Below the pieces are notes generated by a model, which was not told the DNA's origin, searched no databases, and worked only from the letters and a program-made list of their open reading frames with translations. The translations under genes were made by a program, and so were the position numbers. From JANXUC01 sp964619065 (GTDB lineage: Bacteria > Acidobacteriota > Terriglobia > Terriglobales > Acidobacteriaceae), in contig CAZUCC010000011.1 in NCBI GenBank assembly GCA_964619065.1, positions 1 through 64,000 of the forward strand: a stretch of DNA of 64,000 bases, written 5' to 3'. Shown here one piece after another: positions 50,983 through 59,945 of this stretch (positions within the stretch are counted from its first letter, which is position 1; every line of letters begins with the position of its first letter).

Positions 50983-53061
50983 TTAGTCCCCGGCTAGGTA
51001 TAGCGTCCCGTCCTCCTTCCGCCCAACACGCCGGTCCTTAATCAGCCCATCCAGCGCCCGGCTCCAGGCATCGGTACCGTACCGGTAGGAGTGCGTACCC
51101 CTTTGGAGTTCGCGCTTAGCCTGAGGGCCTTTCATGTCAAGCGCCCTTACGATCTTCGCTTGAATGCGAGCGCACTGACTCTCGGCTGCAGCAACGCGGT
51201 AGAACTCGTGACTGCTCACCTGATACTGACCAAGGCGTATGGCATCCTCAGCAATCTTGGCGGTAATGGTTTCCTCACGCCTCAGCCATGCCAACAGCAA
51301 CGCGCTTCTCAAAACGTGAACGTTGAGACGCTCGCTGCCTTCCGGCAACGTACTGACCCAATCATCAATCACACCGTCGGCACCCCGCGCTGGCAGGATC
51401 GTTGTCTTCGTATTGGCCAAGAGACACACACGGGGCAAAAACGACGCCTGCAAAGCTGTGAAATCCGGCACACCCATGCGTCCAACGTTTTCAAAACCAC
51501 CTTCGCTGCCGATGAGGTTTAGCCGGGACATCAAACCGCCGCCCACGGCGTCACCGCGACTGAGCAGGTCTGACCAATCGTCCGGCGTCACTCCGCACAA
51601 CAGCGAGAACAGCATTTCCCCGTACTGTGCTTCACGGGTGCCAGTAGCCGTCCCGTTGAACGTCACGTCATCCCACAACTGGCAAATAACGCCTTCCATT
51701 CCGCTGCCCACGCCGCCCTCGATGAACAACGTGCTCAGGAAGGTTTTCATTTCCTCATGAACCGAGAGGATACGCGGCAACGTGTTACCCCAAGCTATGT
51801 GCGGTGATGTCTTGACCGTCTTTTCCGTGTCCTTGCATAGCCGGGCCATTCCGGGCACGCTGGACGCGGCAGTGTTCCAAGCGCCGATTCCTTGCGGCTT
51901 CCAAATAAAATCGCGTTCGCCTGACAGCAATCCCGGCGAAGTCGAGAGTCCTTCCCACCGCGTATTGAAGAACTTCACCGCCCGCCGAATCGCCGTACCC
52001 TTGCCCTTGCCTTTGGGCGCGATGATGATTGTGTATGTGCGCGGAACCCCGCCCTCCACGGGGCACGAAATTCTGTCCCCCATCACCGCCCCGAGCACAC
52101 AACGGAACGACTCGGCAAATAACTTGCGTGGAATGTTGTTGTCATGGGCGCACAGCTTAGCGAACTCGCCAACCACCGTGCCTTCCCACACTTCGATTGG
52201 ATACTCCGGGCGGTTGGACTCGCGCTGTGGTGCAATCTCAGGCGCGGTCTGGGTCCGTCCAAGCACCACCACCGGGTCCGGCTCTGGCACGGGAAATTTC
52301 GCACAGTTCTCGGCTGTCCGTTCCAACCTCTCATATTCCACCGGGTCCGCTATGATATCCGCGTTCTCGTTAAGTTCAATCATCCGGGCGAGAATGGCAT
52401 CCTTACCGCACCCAAGGTTGCGCATCGCGCCTGTCTGCTCAAGTAGGAACCCGGTGCGGTTCTCACCATCATGGACGGGAAGATTCCATGCTGTCTTCCG
52501 CACCTTGGAATTGTTTGATGTGGCGGCCACGGGTTTGCGTAGACGGCGGATCACGTCCGGCGTATCAGCAAAGATGCCGAGCTTCCCGGCTACCGCTTCA
52601 TACGGCGCACCGGGCTTGTCATGTTTTTGCCCGTGCAAGGCTTCGCTGCCTGCTGCCAACACATAACCGCCAAGGCTCTTGACCTGCCCGCTGCACCCGT
52701 CAAGTTCCCAAATGCCCACATCCCGCATCGCGCCCCGGAAGTACATATGCACCTTGAATTCCGGGCGGCTGCCACTTCGGACGGTGTACGTTTCTGGAAT
52801 TCCATTTCGATCACGCCATGCAATGAAGGAATCCATGTCGGTGAGTCCGTGGTCAATGTCTAATACGGCCACATCACTGACGCCCGGCGCGAACCCCGGA
52901 TTGGCTCCAGGAAACTTCTCCCACCATGTGCGGATGTGTTCGAGGTCTGTACTGGCATCGTGGAATCCATGCGCCGTTAACGTGCTCTTGTCCCGTGCTA
53001 CCGGAAAAATGTACAAGCCGAGTGATGCGTGTTGCAGCGCGATGTCCAGGAAGGAACTCAT
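50983..53061 (-). CDS. Primase-helicase (Prim-Pol N-terminus, P-loop ATPase C-terminus)
   Basis: A 692-residue replication protein. The N-terminal part is a bifunctional primase-polymerase domain: LYIFPVARDKST and SDVAVLDIDHG near residue 68 (metal-binding acids), then a KVHMYFRG strand and GGYVLAAGS near residue 128. The C-terminal part is a P-loop module with APKGKGKGTAI near residue 345 (Walker A), an E-x-K HEEMKTFLS near residue 435 and a winged helix at the end. The ATG (53061) overlaps the stop of the small zinc-ribbon gene in an ATGA. It lies directly beside the candidate origin, which suggests it starts the element's own replication. Confidence 0.85.
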   Translation of the reverse strand: MSSFLDIALQHASLGLYIFPVARDKSTLTAHGFHDASTDLEHIRTWWEKFPGANPGFAPGVSDVAVLDIDHGLTDMDSFIAWRDRNGIPETYTVRSGSRPEFKVHMYFRGAMRDVGIWELDGCSGQVKSLGGYVLAAGSEALHGQKHDKPGAPYEAVAGKLGIFADTPDVIRRLRKPVAATSNNSKVRKTAWNLPVHDGENRTGFLLEQTGAMRNLGCGKDAILARMIELNENADIIADPVEYERLERTAENCAKFPVPEPDPVVVLGRTQTAPEIAPQRESNRPEYPIEVWEGTVVGEFAKLCAHDNNIPRKLFAESFRCVLGAVMGDRISCPVEGGVPRTYTIIIAPKGKGKGTAIRRAVKFFNTRWEGLSTSPGLLSGERDFIWKPQGIGAWNTAASSVPGMARLCKDTEKTVKTSPHIAWGNTLPRILSVHEEMKTFLSTLFIEGGVGSGMEGVICQLWDDVTFNGTATGTREAQYGEMLFSLLCGVTPDDWSDLLSRGDAVGGGLMSRLNLIGSEGGFENVGRMGVPDFTALQASFLPRVCLLANTKTTILPARGADGVIDDWVSTLPEGSERLNVHVLRSALLLAWLRREETITAKIAEDAIRLGQYQVSSHEFYRVAAAESQCARIQAKIVRALDMKGPQAKRELQRGTHSYRYGTDAWSRALDGLIKDRRVGRKEDGTLYLAGD

Positions 53062-53234
53062 GCCACAATCCTTGGCCGTAAAAGAGTGCGGGCGTGTTCC
53101 AGGGAACACCACAGGCAGAAGCGCTGACCTTTGATGACCACCGGAGCGTTCCCGTTTTGGCGGCATGAGGCGCACACCGCCGCGTCATCGGAAACCTTAA
53201 ACTTGCTGAAGTCTGATGCCGTTATGTTTTCCAT
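53058..53234 (-). CDS. Small zinc-ribbon protein, 58 residues
   Basis: A very short gene with a strong AAAGGAG site before ATG 53234. The product has two CxxC pairs (CASC near residue 21 and CLWC near residue 40), so it is a zinc ribbon. Its TGA overlaps the primase ATG, which shows coupling. Probably a DNA-binding helper of the primase; this is inference. Confidence 0.8.
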   Translation of the reverse strand: MENITASDFSKFKVSDDAAVCASCRQNGNAPVVIKGQRFCLWCSLEHARTLLRPRIVA

Positions 53235-53244
53235 TGGGTCTCCT

Positions 53245-55389
53245 TTACCTGTTCATCTTTCTAAGATGGTTGTTAAAGTGTTGGGCCAAAGTATCCGAGT
53301 GCTTGTCAAGGACGCGGGACATACCCTCTGAATCCAGCGCATGGACAGTCGGTGAGCTGTGAATGTGGACGTGTGTGTCCCCGCTCTTGGAGTTGCCGGT
53401 TGCGTGACTCAAGTTCTCCACCATCTTCTTGGGCAACACGGCCTCACCCGGCGTCAGCATCGCATGGACGTTGTCTTGGTTCCCAATGCCGGGCACGATA
53501 CCGCCCTTTTCAAACGCCATGACGGAGGCAAACGCCATTGCCCCGAGTGCCGGAGCCATCACAAGGTTGACGGGAAAGGGAAACTCCATACCCGCGTTGA
53601 ACGCCTTGCGTGCAGCCTTTGCCGCATCATGCGGTTTAGTCATGTCATCGGCAAGGATGGACTTGAGCGCGTTCTGTATCGTGCCCGCCGCCACTTGGTC
53701 CCCTAGGCTCAACATAGCCTTGGAAAAGGATTGTTGGCGCATGATTGTGCTTGTGAGACTGCCCGCTATGGCATCATCCCTTCGCTTAGCAGCGGACAAG
53801 AGCCGGGCGTTGGTAGCTTCCTCAGCCTGCATCTTGATTTGCGCAATCTTGTTGGCGTGCGCTTTGGCTAGTTCTAGTTCCCGGTCATTGAGGGCCTTCA
53901 GTTTGTTGTCATAGTCACCCTTGCTCTTGTCCAGGCTTGACCCCTCTTTTTCAAGAGCCTGCTTCTTAGCGGCATATTCCGCATCGGCTGACTGCACGGC
54001 GAACGCAAGACGCTGCTGTTCCGAATTCCGCATTGCAGACAAGGTGAGTTGGTCTTTGTCACGCTGTGCCGCAACGGACAGCTCACCCATCTTGAGCGCG
54101 TGCTCGGCGGCTTCCTTGCCCGCCTCTGCTTTGAGTTTGTCTTCCTCATCTGCCATCTGTCTGACAAGACTAACCCGCGTTGTGAGCAGGCCCTTATAGA
54201 AGCCGGTCTCTTGTAGACCCTTGGCCTCTTCCTCTTTGATGGCCGCGTCAATAGCGTGAAGCCGCTCCTGTGACCCCGTTTCCGTTGCCTCTATCTTGGC
54301 CTTTTCATTTTCCTGAAGCGCGGACACAGCGGCTTTGTAGTTCTCTTCCCACTGCTTTTGCTCCACGTCAAGGGCTTGCTTCTGTGCCTCCGCCTGTATG
54401 CGCCACGCCTTGTCTTGGTCCGCTCCAATCTTGTTGTCCGTGGTCTGCACGGCGTTGGTCTTCTCAAGACCCTTGAGTGAGTTGACCCTTTGCTGTACCT
54501 GGACTTGGGCCTCAAGTGCCTGCACCAATATCTTTTGGGAGGCTATGGCCTTTTCATCATAGGTGGTGCCCGCTTTCTGCACGGCGATGCGGGCCTCCAC
54601 ATTTGCCTTGTAGCCGGGGTCTTGGTATGTCCGGTAGGTGGAGGCTTCCTTCTGAAGCGCAAGGATTTGCCGCTCACGGGCAATCTTTTGGTCTAGCAGC
54701 TCCGTGGCTTCCGTGTTCTTGCCTTGGGCCAAAAGGGAGTCATATTCGGCGCGGAACTTCTCCAGGGAGGACTTGGCCCCGGCTGACCCGGAGTCGAATT
54801 GGTACCAAGAGGTTTTGAGCTGCTCAAAGACGATATCGGCGGCCTTGCTGACCACGCCGAAAGACTGCACCAACTCCGCCATGCTCTGCCGGTCAATGAG
54901 TTCAAGCTGCTTGTGCAGCGCACCAAGGTGGTTGTTATTCAGCTCATCGGCTTTGATGCCCGCCGTGAGCAACTTCTCATCCAGGCTGTTAAGGGCGTTT
55001 GCCGCCGCCGTACCAAAGGTGACCTGAGATTCTGTCAGCTTCTCCCCGGCCTCACGCAACTTAGCTAGGTGCTCAAGCAAGAGGGTGGCTCCCACGATGA
55101 TGGCTAAGAACGGGAAGGCGGCCTCCATTGCGGCACTGACCGGACCCAAGCTAGATATGAAGCTGACCAAGGCGCGGGGCATCTTGACCCCAAACTCTTC
55201 ACCGAGCAGCATCACACCATGACGGGCTTCGGTCATGTTGTAAGACACGCCATCGCTCATACCTTCCGCGCCTTGCTTGATGTCGGTGAAGGCGTTGCGG
55301 GCGGACCGGGCCGCGTCACTCAGTCCAGATTGAAAGGTGGCTGTCTTTGTCTGAAGATCAACGGAGAGGGACCAAACAGGTTGGCTCAT
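53245..55389 (-). CDS. Tail tape-measure-like protein
   Basis: A 714-residue protein. The N-terminus (WSLSVDLQTKTATFQSGLS) and a hydrophobic section (AAFPFLAIIVGATLLLEHL) are followed by several hundred residues of coiled coil rich in Lys, Glu, Gln and Ala. The C-terminus has MAFEKGGIVPGIGNQDNVHAML and TPGEAVLPKKMVENL, a common ending of siphovirus tape-measure proteins. Its ATG overlaps the gp10-like stop by four bases. The usual tail-tube and assembly-chaperone genes before it are absent. It is only about 10 bases from the zinc-ribbon gene and so probably shares a transcript with the replication genes. Confidence 0.75.
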   Translation of the reverse strand: MSQPVWSLSVDLQTKTATFQSGLSDAARSARNAFTDIKQGAEGMSDGVSYNMTEARHGVMLLGEEFGVKMPRALVSFISSLGPVSAAMEAAFPFLAIIVGATLLLEHLAKLREAGEKLTESQVTFGTAAANALNSLDEKLLTAGIKADELNNNHLGALHKQLELIDRQSMAELVQSFGVVSKAADIVFEQLKTSWYQFDSGSAGAKSSLEKFRAEYDSLLAQGKNTEATELLDQKIARERQILALQKEASTYRTYQDPGYKANVEARIAVQKAGTTYDEKAIASQKILVQALEAQVQVQQRVNSLKGLEKTNAVQTTDNKIGADQDKAWRIQAEAQKQALDVEQKQWEENYKAAVSALQENEKAKIEATETGSQERLHAIDAAIKEEEAKGLQETGFYKGLLTTRVSLVRQMADEEDKLKAEAGKEAAEHALKMGELSVAAQRDKDQLTLSAMRNSEQQRLAFAVQSADAEYAAKKQALEKEGSSLDKSKGDYDNKLKALNDRELELAKAHANKIAQIKMQAEEATNARLLSAAKRRDDAIAGSLTSTIMRQQSFSKAMLSLGDQVAAGTIQNALKSILADDMTKPHDAAKAARKAFNAGMEFPFPVNLVMAPALGAMAFASVMAFEKGGIVPGIGNQDNVHAMLTPGEAVLPKKMVENLSHATGNSKSGDTHVHIHSSPTVHALDSEGMSRVLDKHSDTLAQHFNNHLRKMNR

Positions 55390-55784
55390 TTCTTCATGTC
55401 CTGTAGCCCATCGGTGAGGGCCTGAAAGTATGTCTCTAACACTTGGTCCTGCACTGCTCGGGCCGAGTTCTCAAGCCAATGCAATGCCGGTATGTGCTGT
55501 GTTCCAAACTCTTGAAACATTCCATAGAAAGCCCGCGAGCTAGGACCAACCCGAACGGTGAGCGCGCCGTCACTGGTTACAGTTTGGCGGTGCTCTTCCA
55601 ACTCCAGGTTGCCGGTCAATTTCGGGGCAAACTGCTTGGCGGAATCCAAGAGTGGTTTTGTGGCCTTGAACTCCACCGAGCGCAAGAACTTCTTTACCGC
55701 CCGCTTCGCGCCGTTGGTAAAAGCTTCCTCCAGCTCATCCAAGCCCTCAATCTTGGTCACGATGGTTACGTCCAGGTCTGCCAC
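55386..55784 (-). CDS. HK97 gp10-like head-tail protein
   Basis: A 132-residue protein with the gp10 pattern IEGLDELEEAFTN, KRAVKKFLRSVEFKATKPLLDSAK and FQEFGTQHIPALHWLENSAR near residue 92. Members join head and tail. GTG 55784 has GAGGTGAC upstream. The head-tail connector and completion genes that usually sit between the capsid gene and this one are missing. Confidence 0.75.
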   Translation of the reverse strand: MADLDVTIVTKIEGLDELEEAFTNGAKRAVKKFLRSVEFKATKPLLDSAKQFAPKLTGNLELEEHRQTVTSDGALTVRVGPSSRAFYGMFQEFGTQHIPALHWLENSARAVQDQVLETYFQALTDGLQDMKK

Positions 55785-56032
55785 GGTGTCACCTCAAAGT
55801 GAAATGCGAGCCGGTGGATCACCCCCGTAACCACCGGCCCAACTAATCCCGGAATCCCACCCAAGGCGGTAAACCTTCGGCTGGAGCACCTAGTGAGCTG
55901 TCCGGGGCAGGGAAAAGTTGCTCCATATCTTTCCCGGAACCCTGCCCACGATTTACCGGACCCACGCAATGGGTCTTTGGGGCATCGTGCAGGCCGTCCG
56001 GGGCGGGGACGTGAACGCCCCAAAGGTTGTAG
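55785..56032 (-). other. Structured non-coding gap between capsid and gp10-like genes
   Basis: About 250 bases with two strong inverted repeats. CTTTGGGGC (55975-55983) and GCCCCAAAG (56017-56025) are a perfect nine-base pair, and GGGCAGGG/CCCTGCCC lies further downstream in the transcript. Such folding could end or process the capsid mRNA, or mark a deletion scar. Confidence 0.5.
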
Positions 56033-57226
56033 TTAGCTAGCGGCAATGTTGTACGACTGGATTGCCTCCGAACGCCGTACGCGCCCATCGGTGCGCCGAT
56101 AAATGAGAATCGCAATCTGCCCGGCAAACGCTAAGGCAGCATCTTGGTCAATAACCTTTGCACTCACAGCGGACCCGCCACGGTCTCCGATGATGTACCC
56201 GGCCTGGAAATTGCCAAACAGGATTGGCGTATTGCCACGGACGGCAGTGGGCATGACGGAACTGTACTCAACGGGGTAGCCGTGGAGGTAATCCTGACTG
56301 CCCACACGGGAAAACACCGGCTCATACAGGCCGCTTTGCACTTGGGCCTTGCGGAGGACGATGGAGGTTGCCCGCTGCATCAAGAACGCAGCACCGTTGT
56401 GGTAGGTCTCTTTTAGGGTGGCGAGCAAGTCCAGCGTCCCGGAAATGGAAACCAGATTGCCCAAGCCGTCCGGCTCTTGAGTGGTTCCCGCGCCAACGTT
56501 GCCAATGAGTCCTTGCGCTTCTCCGAAACCCGAACCTGAAATAAACTTGGACTCTTCCAGTTCAAGAATGGCCCGTTCTGCATCACCCATAACGAAAGCC
56601 TGAAAGAGCTTCGCGTCCTGGGCAATTTCGATTGAGGCCGTTTGCTCAACCCACTCCATGAAAGCGGAAAGGGTAAACTGGCTAAGTGTTGTGCTGACGG
56701 GGGAGGCCGCCGACGTTTCCGACTTGATGGCCGCCGCGCCACGGGTGATGCCTGCCGGTACCCGGATATCGGATACGGTCTCGATAACTTGCGCCAAACG
56801 GCGAACCGCCGAGTCTTGCGGGGCAAGCGGCACGATACGGTCATCCGCGACCACAGAAGGTACCGCGTATCCACCAGCCGTGTTTGAACCTTCCGACAAC
56901 GCAGCGGTGATGGTGCTTGTTGGTGTAAGGAATTCCTTGTGGAACGCCTGCAAATAGTCAGCACTGAGCGTCTTGGGCATCAGGCGTTCTTTGCCGATTT
57001 CCGGGGTGAATGCGAAACGTGATGCTTCGGAACGCATGGTTTTCAGAGACTCAATGGTTTTGATACGGATATTGAGCGCGTTGACCTCTGCCATCGCGGC
57101 GCTGTAGTTGCTGTTTTCGGTGGTGGACAGTTGGCGTCTAGCGCGTTCGGCGGTTGAAATGATGGACTCCGCTTTCGCTAACGCGGTTTCGCGTTGCTCC
57201 TGCAATGTAACTAGAACTGTGGACAT
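56033..57226 (-). CDS. Major capsid protein, HK97 fold
   Basis: A 397-residue capsid protein. An N-terminal coiled-coil region (about 1-70, ESIISTAERARRQLSTTENS) resembles the scaffold-like delta domain and is usually removed by the protease. The HK97 fold includes GSNTAGGYAVPSVVADDRIVPL near residue 115 and the spine/E-loop area around SETSAASP. AEFxxG-type strands and a late GNFQAGYIIGDRGGSAV segment near residue 342 complete it. ATG 57226 has an AAGGAG site. It follows the S49 protease, the normal head-module order. Confidence 0.88.
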   Translation of the reverse strand: MSTVLVTLQEQRETALAKAESIISTAERARRQLSTTENSNYSAAMAEVNALNIRIKTIESLKTMRSEASRFAFTPEIGKERLMPKTLSADYLQAFHKEFLTPTSTITAALSEGSNTAGGYAVPSVVADDRIVPLAPQDSAVRRLAQVIETVSDIRVPAGITRGAAAIKSETSAASPVSTTLSQFTLSAFMEWVEQTASIEIAQDAKLFQAFVMGDAERAILELEESKFISGSGFGEAQGLIGNVGAGTTQEPDGLGNLVSISGTLDLLATLKETYHNGAAFLMQRATSIVLRKAQVQSGLYEPVFSRVGSQDYLHGYPVEYSSVMPTAVRGNTPILFGNFQAGYIIGDRGGSAVSAKVIDQDAALAFAGQIAILIYRRTDGRVRRSEAIQSYNIAAS

Positions 57227-57302
57227 AACTTCGCTCCTTAGGAAGTGTTTTGGGTTTCTCAAAATGTGGGTGCTACAACTTCAGGTCACTACAATCGGGT
57301 TG

Positions 57303-58214
57303 TTAGAATCGTCGGTTACGTTGCACCTCCACGTTGAGGCGTGCCCGTAGTTCTTGCAGCCCTGGAGCAGCGGTGGGAAGTACCGGCGTTGATGTGCTTT
57401 CGCCATCCCGAGTGACGATGGAGCGGTAAAACGCCCGTGGTGCTTGCACAGCATCGGCAAGCCCGTGCCTCAGGGCCTCTTTTGCGGAGAACATGCGCCC
57501 TTCCCCGAACTTACCTAGACGCATCTCGCGTGAGGCGCGGAGTCCCCGGCCCTTTGATAGCGCGTTCACAAATTGGCTGTGGACTTCGTCCAATCGGTCC
57601 TGCATGTCGGCTTTGGCTTCGTCGGTCAACGGCTTAAAGGGTGACCATTCCATCTTGAAGGCACCCGCTGATATTTCCGTGGGCGTAACACCCGCCTTGT
57701 CCAGCATCTTGCTGATGTCCATGTGCAACATGCGGACGCCCACCGAGCCAACTTCCGCGCTCGGGGCGAGCGTGATATCCGTGGCTTGACTCGTGAGCCA
57801 AAAGGCGGCGGAGGCACTGGTACCTTCCACAACCGCGTGGAGCGGCTTGGCCCGCGCAACTTGACTGAGTACCGCCGCCGTCTCCGGCAGGCCGCTCACC
57901 TCACCGCCCGGCGAATCCACCGCGAGCACGATGCGCTTGACTGCCGGGTCTGCCGCCGCTTGTTCGACTGCATCGGAAATCCAGGGGTAGGTTGTCCCGG
58001 CCCACGGTGCGTCTTTGGTCAGGACGCCATTGACCGGGATAACCGAAACCTTGTTGGCTCGGCTATCGCCTAGGGCAGTAGGCTTCAGGAGCGCGTACTT
58101 CTGGTCTGCAAAAAACCGACCGCTGGACATTTCCCCGAGCAGCGTAACGAAGCTGTCCGGCGTGATGGCCCATAGGGGTCCCCGAGTTATTAGCGTCAAG
58201 CGGTTCGTGTCCAT
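57303..58214 (-). CDS. S49-family prohead protease
   Basis: A 303-residue SppA/ClpP-fold serine protease. Landmarks are NKVSVIPVNGVL near residue 54, LAVDSPGGEVSG near residue 98, the nucleophile in EGTSASAAFWLTSQATD (probably Ser135) and SAEVGSVGVRM near residue 152. It probably cleaves the capsid N-terminus during maturation. GGAG precedes ATG 58214. No portal gene lies before it. Confidence 0.85.
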   Translation of the reverse strand: MDTNRLTLITRGPLWAITPDSFVTLLGEMSSGRFFADQKYALLKPTALGDSRANKVSVIPVNGVLTKDAPWAGTTYPWISDAVEQAAADPAVKRIVLAVDSPGGEVSGLPETAAVLSQVARAKPLHAVVEGTSASAAFWLTSQATDITLAPSAEVGSVGVRMLHMDISKMLDKAGVTPTEISAGAFKMEWSPFKPLTDEAKADMQDRLDEVHSQFVNALSKGRGLRASREMRLGKFGEGRMFSAKEALRHGLADAVQAPRAFYRSIVTRDGESTSTPVLPTAAPGLQELRARLNVEVQRNRRF

Positions 58215-58311
58215 AGTTGCTCCGTTTCATTTCTTGTTGGGGCGGCAGGGAAAGGATTAAGCCCGCCGCCCCGTTGCCACTGTGGACGCCAGTCCACTAG
58301 GGCAAGCTCGG

Positions 58312-58509
58312 TTATTTGTTGAGACTGTCTGCAAGAGCCTTGCAAGTGTCTCCACCCGTCCCGTATTGCACGGCGTTCTGCCAACAGGCATCCAGGGCTT
58401 GCTCGGCCCGCTCGCGCTCGGCGCGTTCGGTTTCTTGGCGATATTCCGTGACCGCAAAGACAGCGACACCGAGAATGGCTAGCAGGATGATTGCGTGTAG
58501 TTTGGCCAT
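58312..58509 (-). CDS. Small membrane-anchored protein
   Basis: A 65-residue protein with one N-terminal hydrophobic segment (MAKLHAIILLAILGVAVFAV) and a short charged helix rich in Glu/Arg (ETERAERERAEQALDACW). It has two cysteines near the C-terminus. A spanin-like or export-linked role would fit its form but is not shown. Confidence 0.6.
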   Translation of the reverse strand: MAKLHAIILLAILGVAVFAVTEYRQETERAERERAEQALDACWQNAVQYGTGGDTCKALADSLNK

Positions 58510-58513
58510 GTGT

Positions 58514-58861
58514 TTAGTTCTCCAATCTCGGGTCATTCAGTTTGAAGAGCCGTTCTAGTTCCGAAGCGCCGTACCATTCCTGCTTGACACGGGCCACGAA
58601 GTCCCGGCACACCCGCTCCATCACGGAGTAGTCAAAGGGGATGGCGAGTCGGACTTGCGGTTCCCCGTGCTCATCCACGCCGATAAGGCCCACCCATATC
58701 CAACCCCGCGCCAAGAAGTCATTCGTCTCATCCATTTCATTGGTGCCGAGTTCCAGGAACTCAAAGACGGTGAGGGTGGGGCTACCGACAACCGTTACGA
58801 CGCTCTTAGATTCGGCAACGAGTTGGGTAAAGCGCGGGTCCATTGCTTTGTCTTGGTTCAT
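58514..58861 (-). CDS. Hypothetical protein sharing a SELERLF tail
   Basis: A 115-residue protein of unknown function with a central beta-rich part (FLARGWIWVGLIGVDEHGEPQVRLAIP). The C-terminus SELERLFKLNDPR matches that of the 61774-62046 protein. Its ATG overlaps the stop of the HTH gene by four bases. Confidence 0.65.
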   Translation of the reverse strand: MNQDKAMDPRFTQLVAESKSVVTVVGSPTLTVFEFLELGTNEMDETNDFLARGWIWVGLIGVDEHGEPQVRLAIPFDYSVMERVCRDFVARVKQEWYGASELERLFKLNDPRLEN

Positions 58862-59091
58862 AGGGCCTCACGTCCCGCCTTCTCAGGCTTCACTAACTCA
58901 AGCAACTCCAGGCGGTTCACAACGATACGCACTGGGCCGGATTTGTATCGCATCAGCAGCCCCTTTTTTAGCCAAGCGCGGATGGTCCAATGGGATAGCC
59001 CGACGAGCCGGGCAGCCTTGTCAATCGGTAAGAAGTCCAGCGAATTATGCTTGCCTTCCATACCTACGAATGCTACTATCTGCGAGTACAT
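58858..59091 (-). CDS. Helix-turn-helix excisionase/MerR-like protein
   Basis: A 77-residue DNA-binding protein. The HTH LPIDKAARLVGLSHWTIRAWLKKGLL near residue 21 and the wing RIVVNRLELLELV resemble MerR-type excisionase (AlpA/Xis) proteins. ATG 59091 has AGGAAG eight bases upstream. It heads the minus-strand head-gene transcript and diverges from the plus-strand cargo genes, a natural place for a switch regulator. Confidence 0.7.
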   Translation of the reverse strand: MYSQIVAFVGMEGKHNSLDFLPIDKAARLVGLSHWTIRAWLKKGLLMRYKSGPVRIVVNRLELLELVKPEKAGREAL

Positions 59092-59108
59092 ATTATTGAC
59101 TTCCTAAA

Positions 59109-59945
59109 ATGTCACCCATTCCAATCGCTCTAAACATCAGGTCAGGACGCATCCCGGTCAAGTGGTCGGTGGTCACCCTTCCCGTGCACGAAGTTCGTGA
59201 TGTTGACGGGACGGTGCTGCAAGAGCCTGGAACGGAGCGTGTATTCTTGCCTCAGGTTGTGAAAAAGGCAGGCATGGTTGAGCTAGCGGACATAGACGTG
59301 AATAAGGGGGAGGCCGATCTTCGCACGCAGCTCTTCAAAGCAATCAATACGAACTGGACGGAGGAGGCCGCGCTTAGGTTCCTAAACCGCGTTGGGGCGT
59401 GGCAGATTGTGGAGGACAATAGTCCCCGCCACGAGTGGCCTAAGAATCGAACGCGGGATGGTATGTATTTTTCCGCCACATATCGCCACCGCCGAATCAA
59501 GACTAGTCGGGTAGTCCCGACTACGTTGGCTGACCTGAAGAGCGACGCGGAATTCTGGTACAAGAGACTCGGTGCTCTTCGCAGCCCCACAAGGCTACGT
59601 GCCAACCTGAGACAGCCACCACAGTCAAGCGTCCGCCCTAGTGAGCGTGACGCGTTCGCGTGGGAGGCACAGGACACCAACACGTTACGGGTGTCTCTGG
59701 AGTGGGAGGGTAAAGACCCTTATGCCGTGATTGAAACAATTACGGGTTGGGAGCTGATGGTTGCGAACGCGTGGGCTGATGTTGTGGGCAAAGCAGACCC
59801 ACAAGTCTGTGCCACCTGTGCCACCCGGTTCACACACACTCGAAAAAAGAAGCACTGCGAGTGGGAATGCGGGCACTTGGCTGCCGTTCGCACATACAAG
59901 AGGAAGGTAGCTCTCGAAAAGCGGAGGAGCAAGGCACGAAGATGA
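59109..59945 (+). CDS. CGNR-like zinc-finger protein of a two-gene cassette
   Basis: A 278-residue protein. Residues 1-215 have no recognisable family. The C-terminus (about 235-278) has CATCATRFTHTRKKKHC, then WECGHLAAVRTYKRK, resembling the CGNR zinc finger in which a CxxC pair is followed by an HC-x-x-x-C pair. It reads against the phage genes and is coupled to the next gene by an ATGA overlap. The start at ATG 59109 is only 17 bases from the divergent HTH start and has no Shine-Dalgarno, so leaderless initiation is possible. Confidence 0.65.
   Translation: MSPIPIALNIRSGRIPVKWSVVTLPVHEVRDVDGTVLQEPGTERVFLPQVVKKAGMVELADIDVNKGEADLRTQLFKAINTNWTEEAALRFLNRVGAWQIVEDNSPRHEWPKNRTRDGMYFSATYRHRRIKTSRVVPTTLADLKSDAEFWYKRLGALRSPTRLRANLRQPPQSSVRPSERDAFAWEAQDTNTLRVSLEWEGKDPYAVIETITGWELMVANAWADVVGKADPQVCATCATRFTHTRKKKHCEWECGHLAAVRTYKRKVALEKRRSKARR

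Noticed and set aside
55766..56127. Small minus-strand open frames in the gap between capsid and gp10-like genes
   Set aside because: Pro/Arg/Cys-rich composition, overlap with neighbouring genes and strong inverted repeats suggest non-coding DNA.
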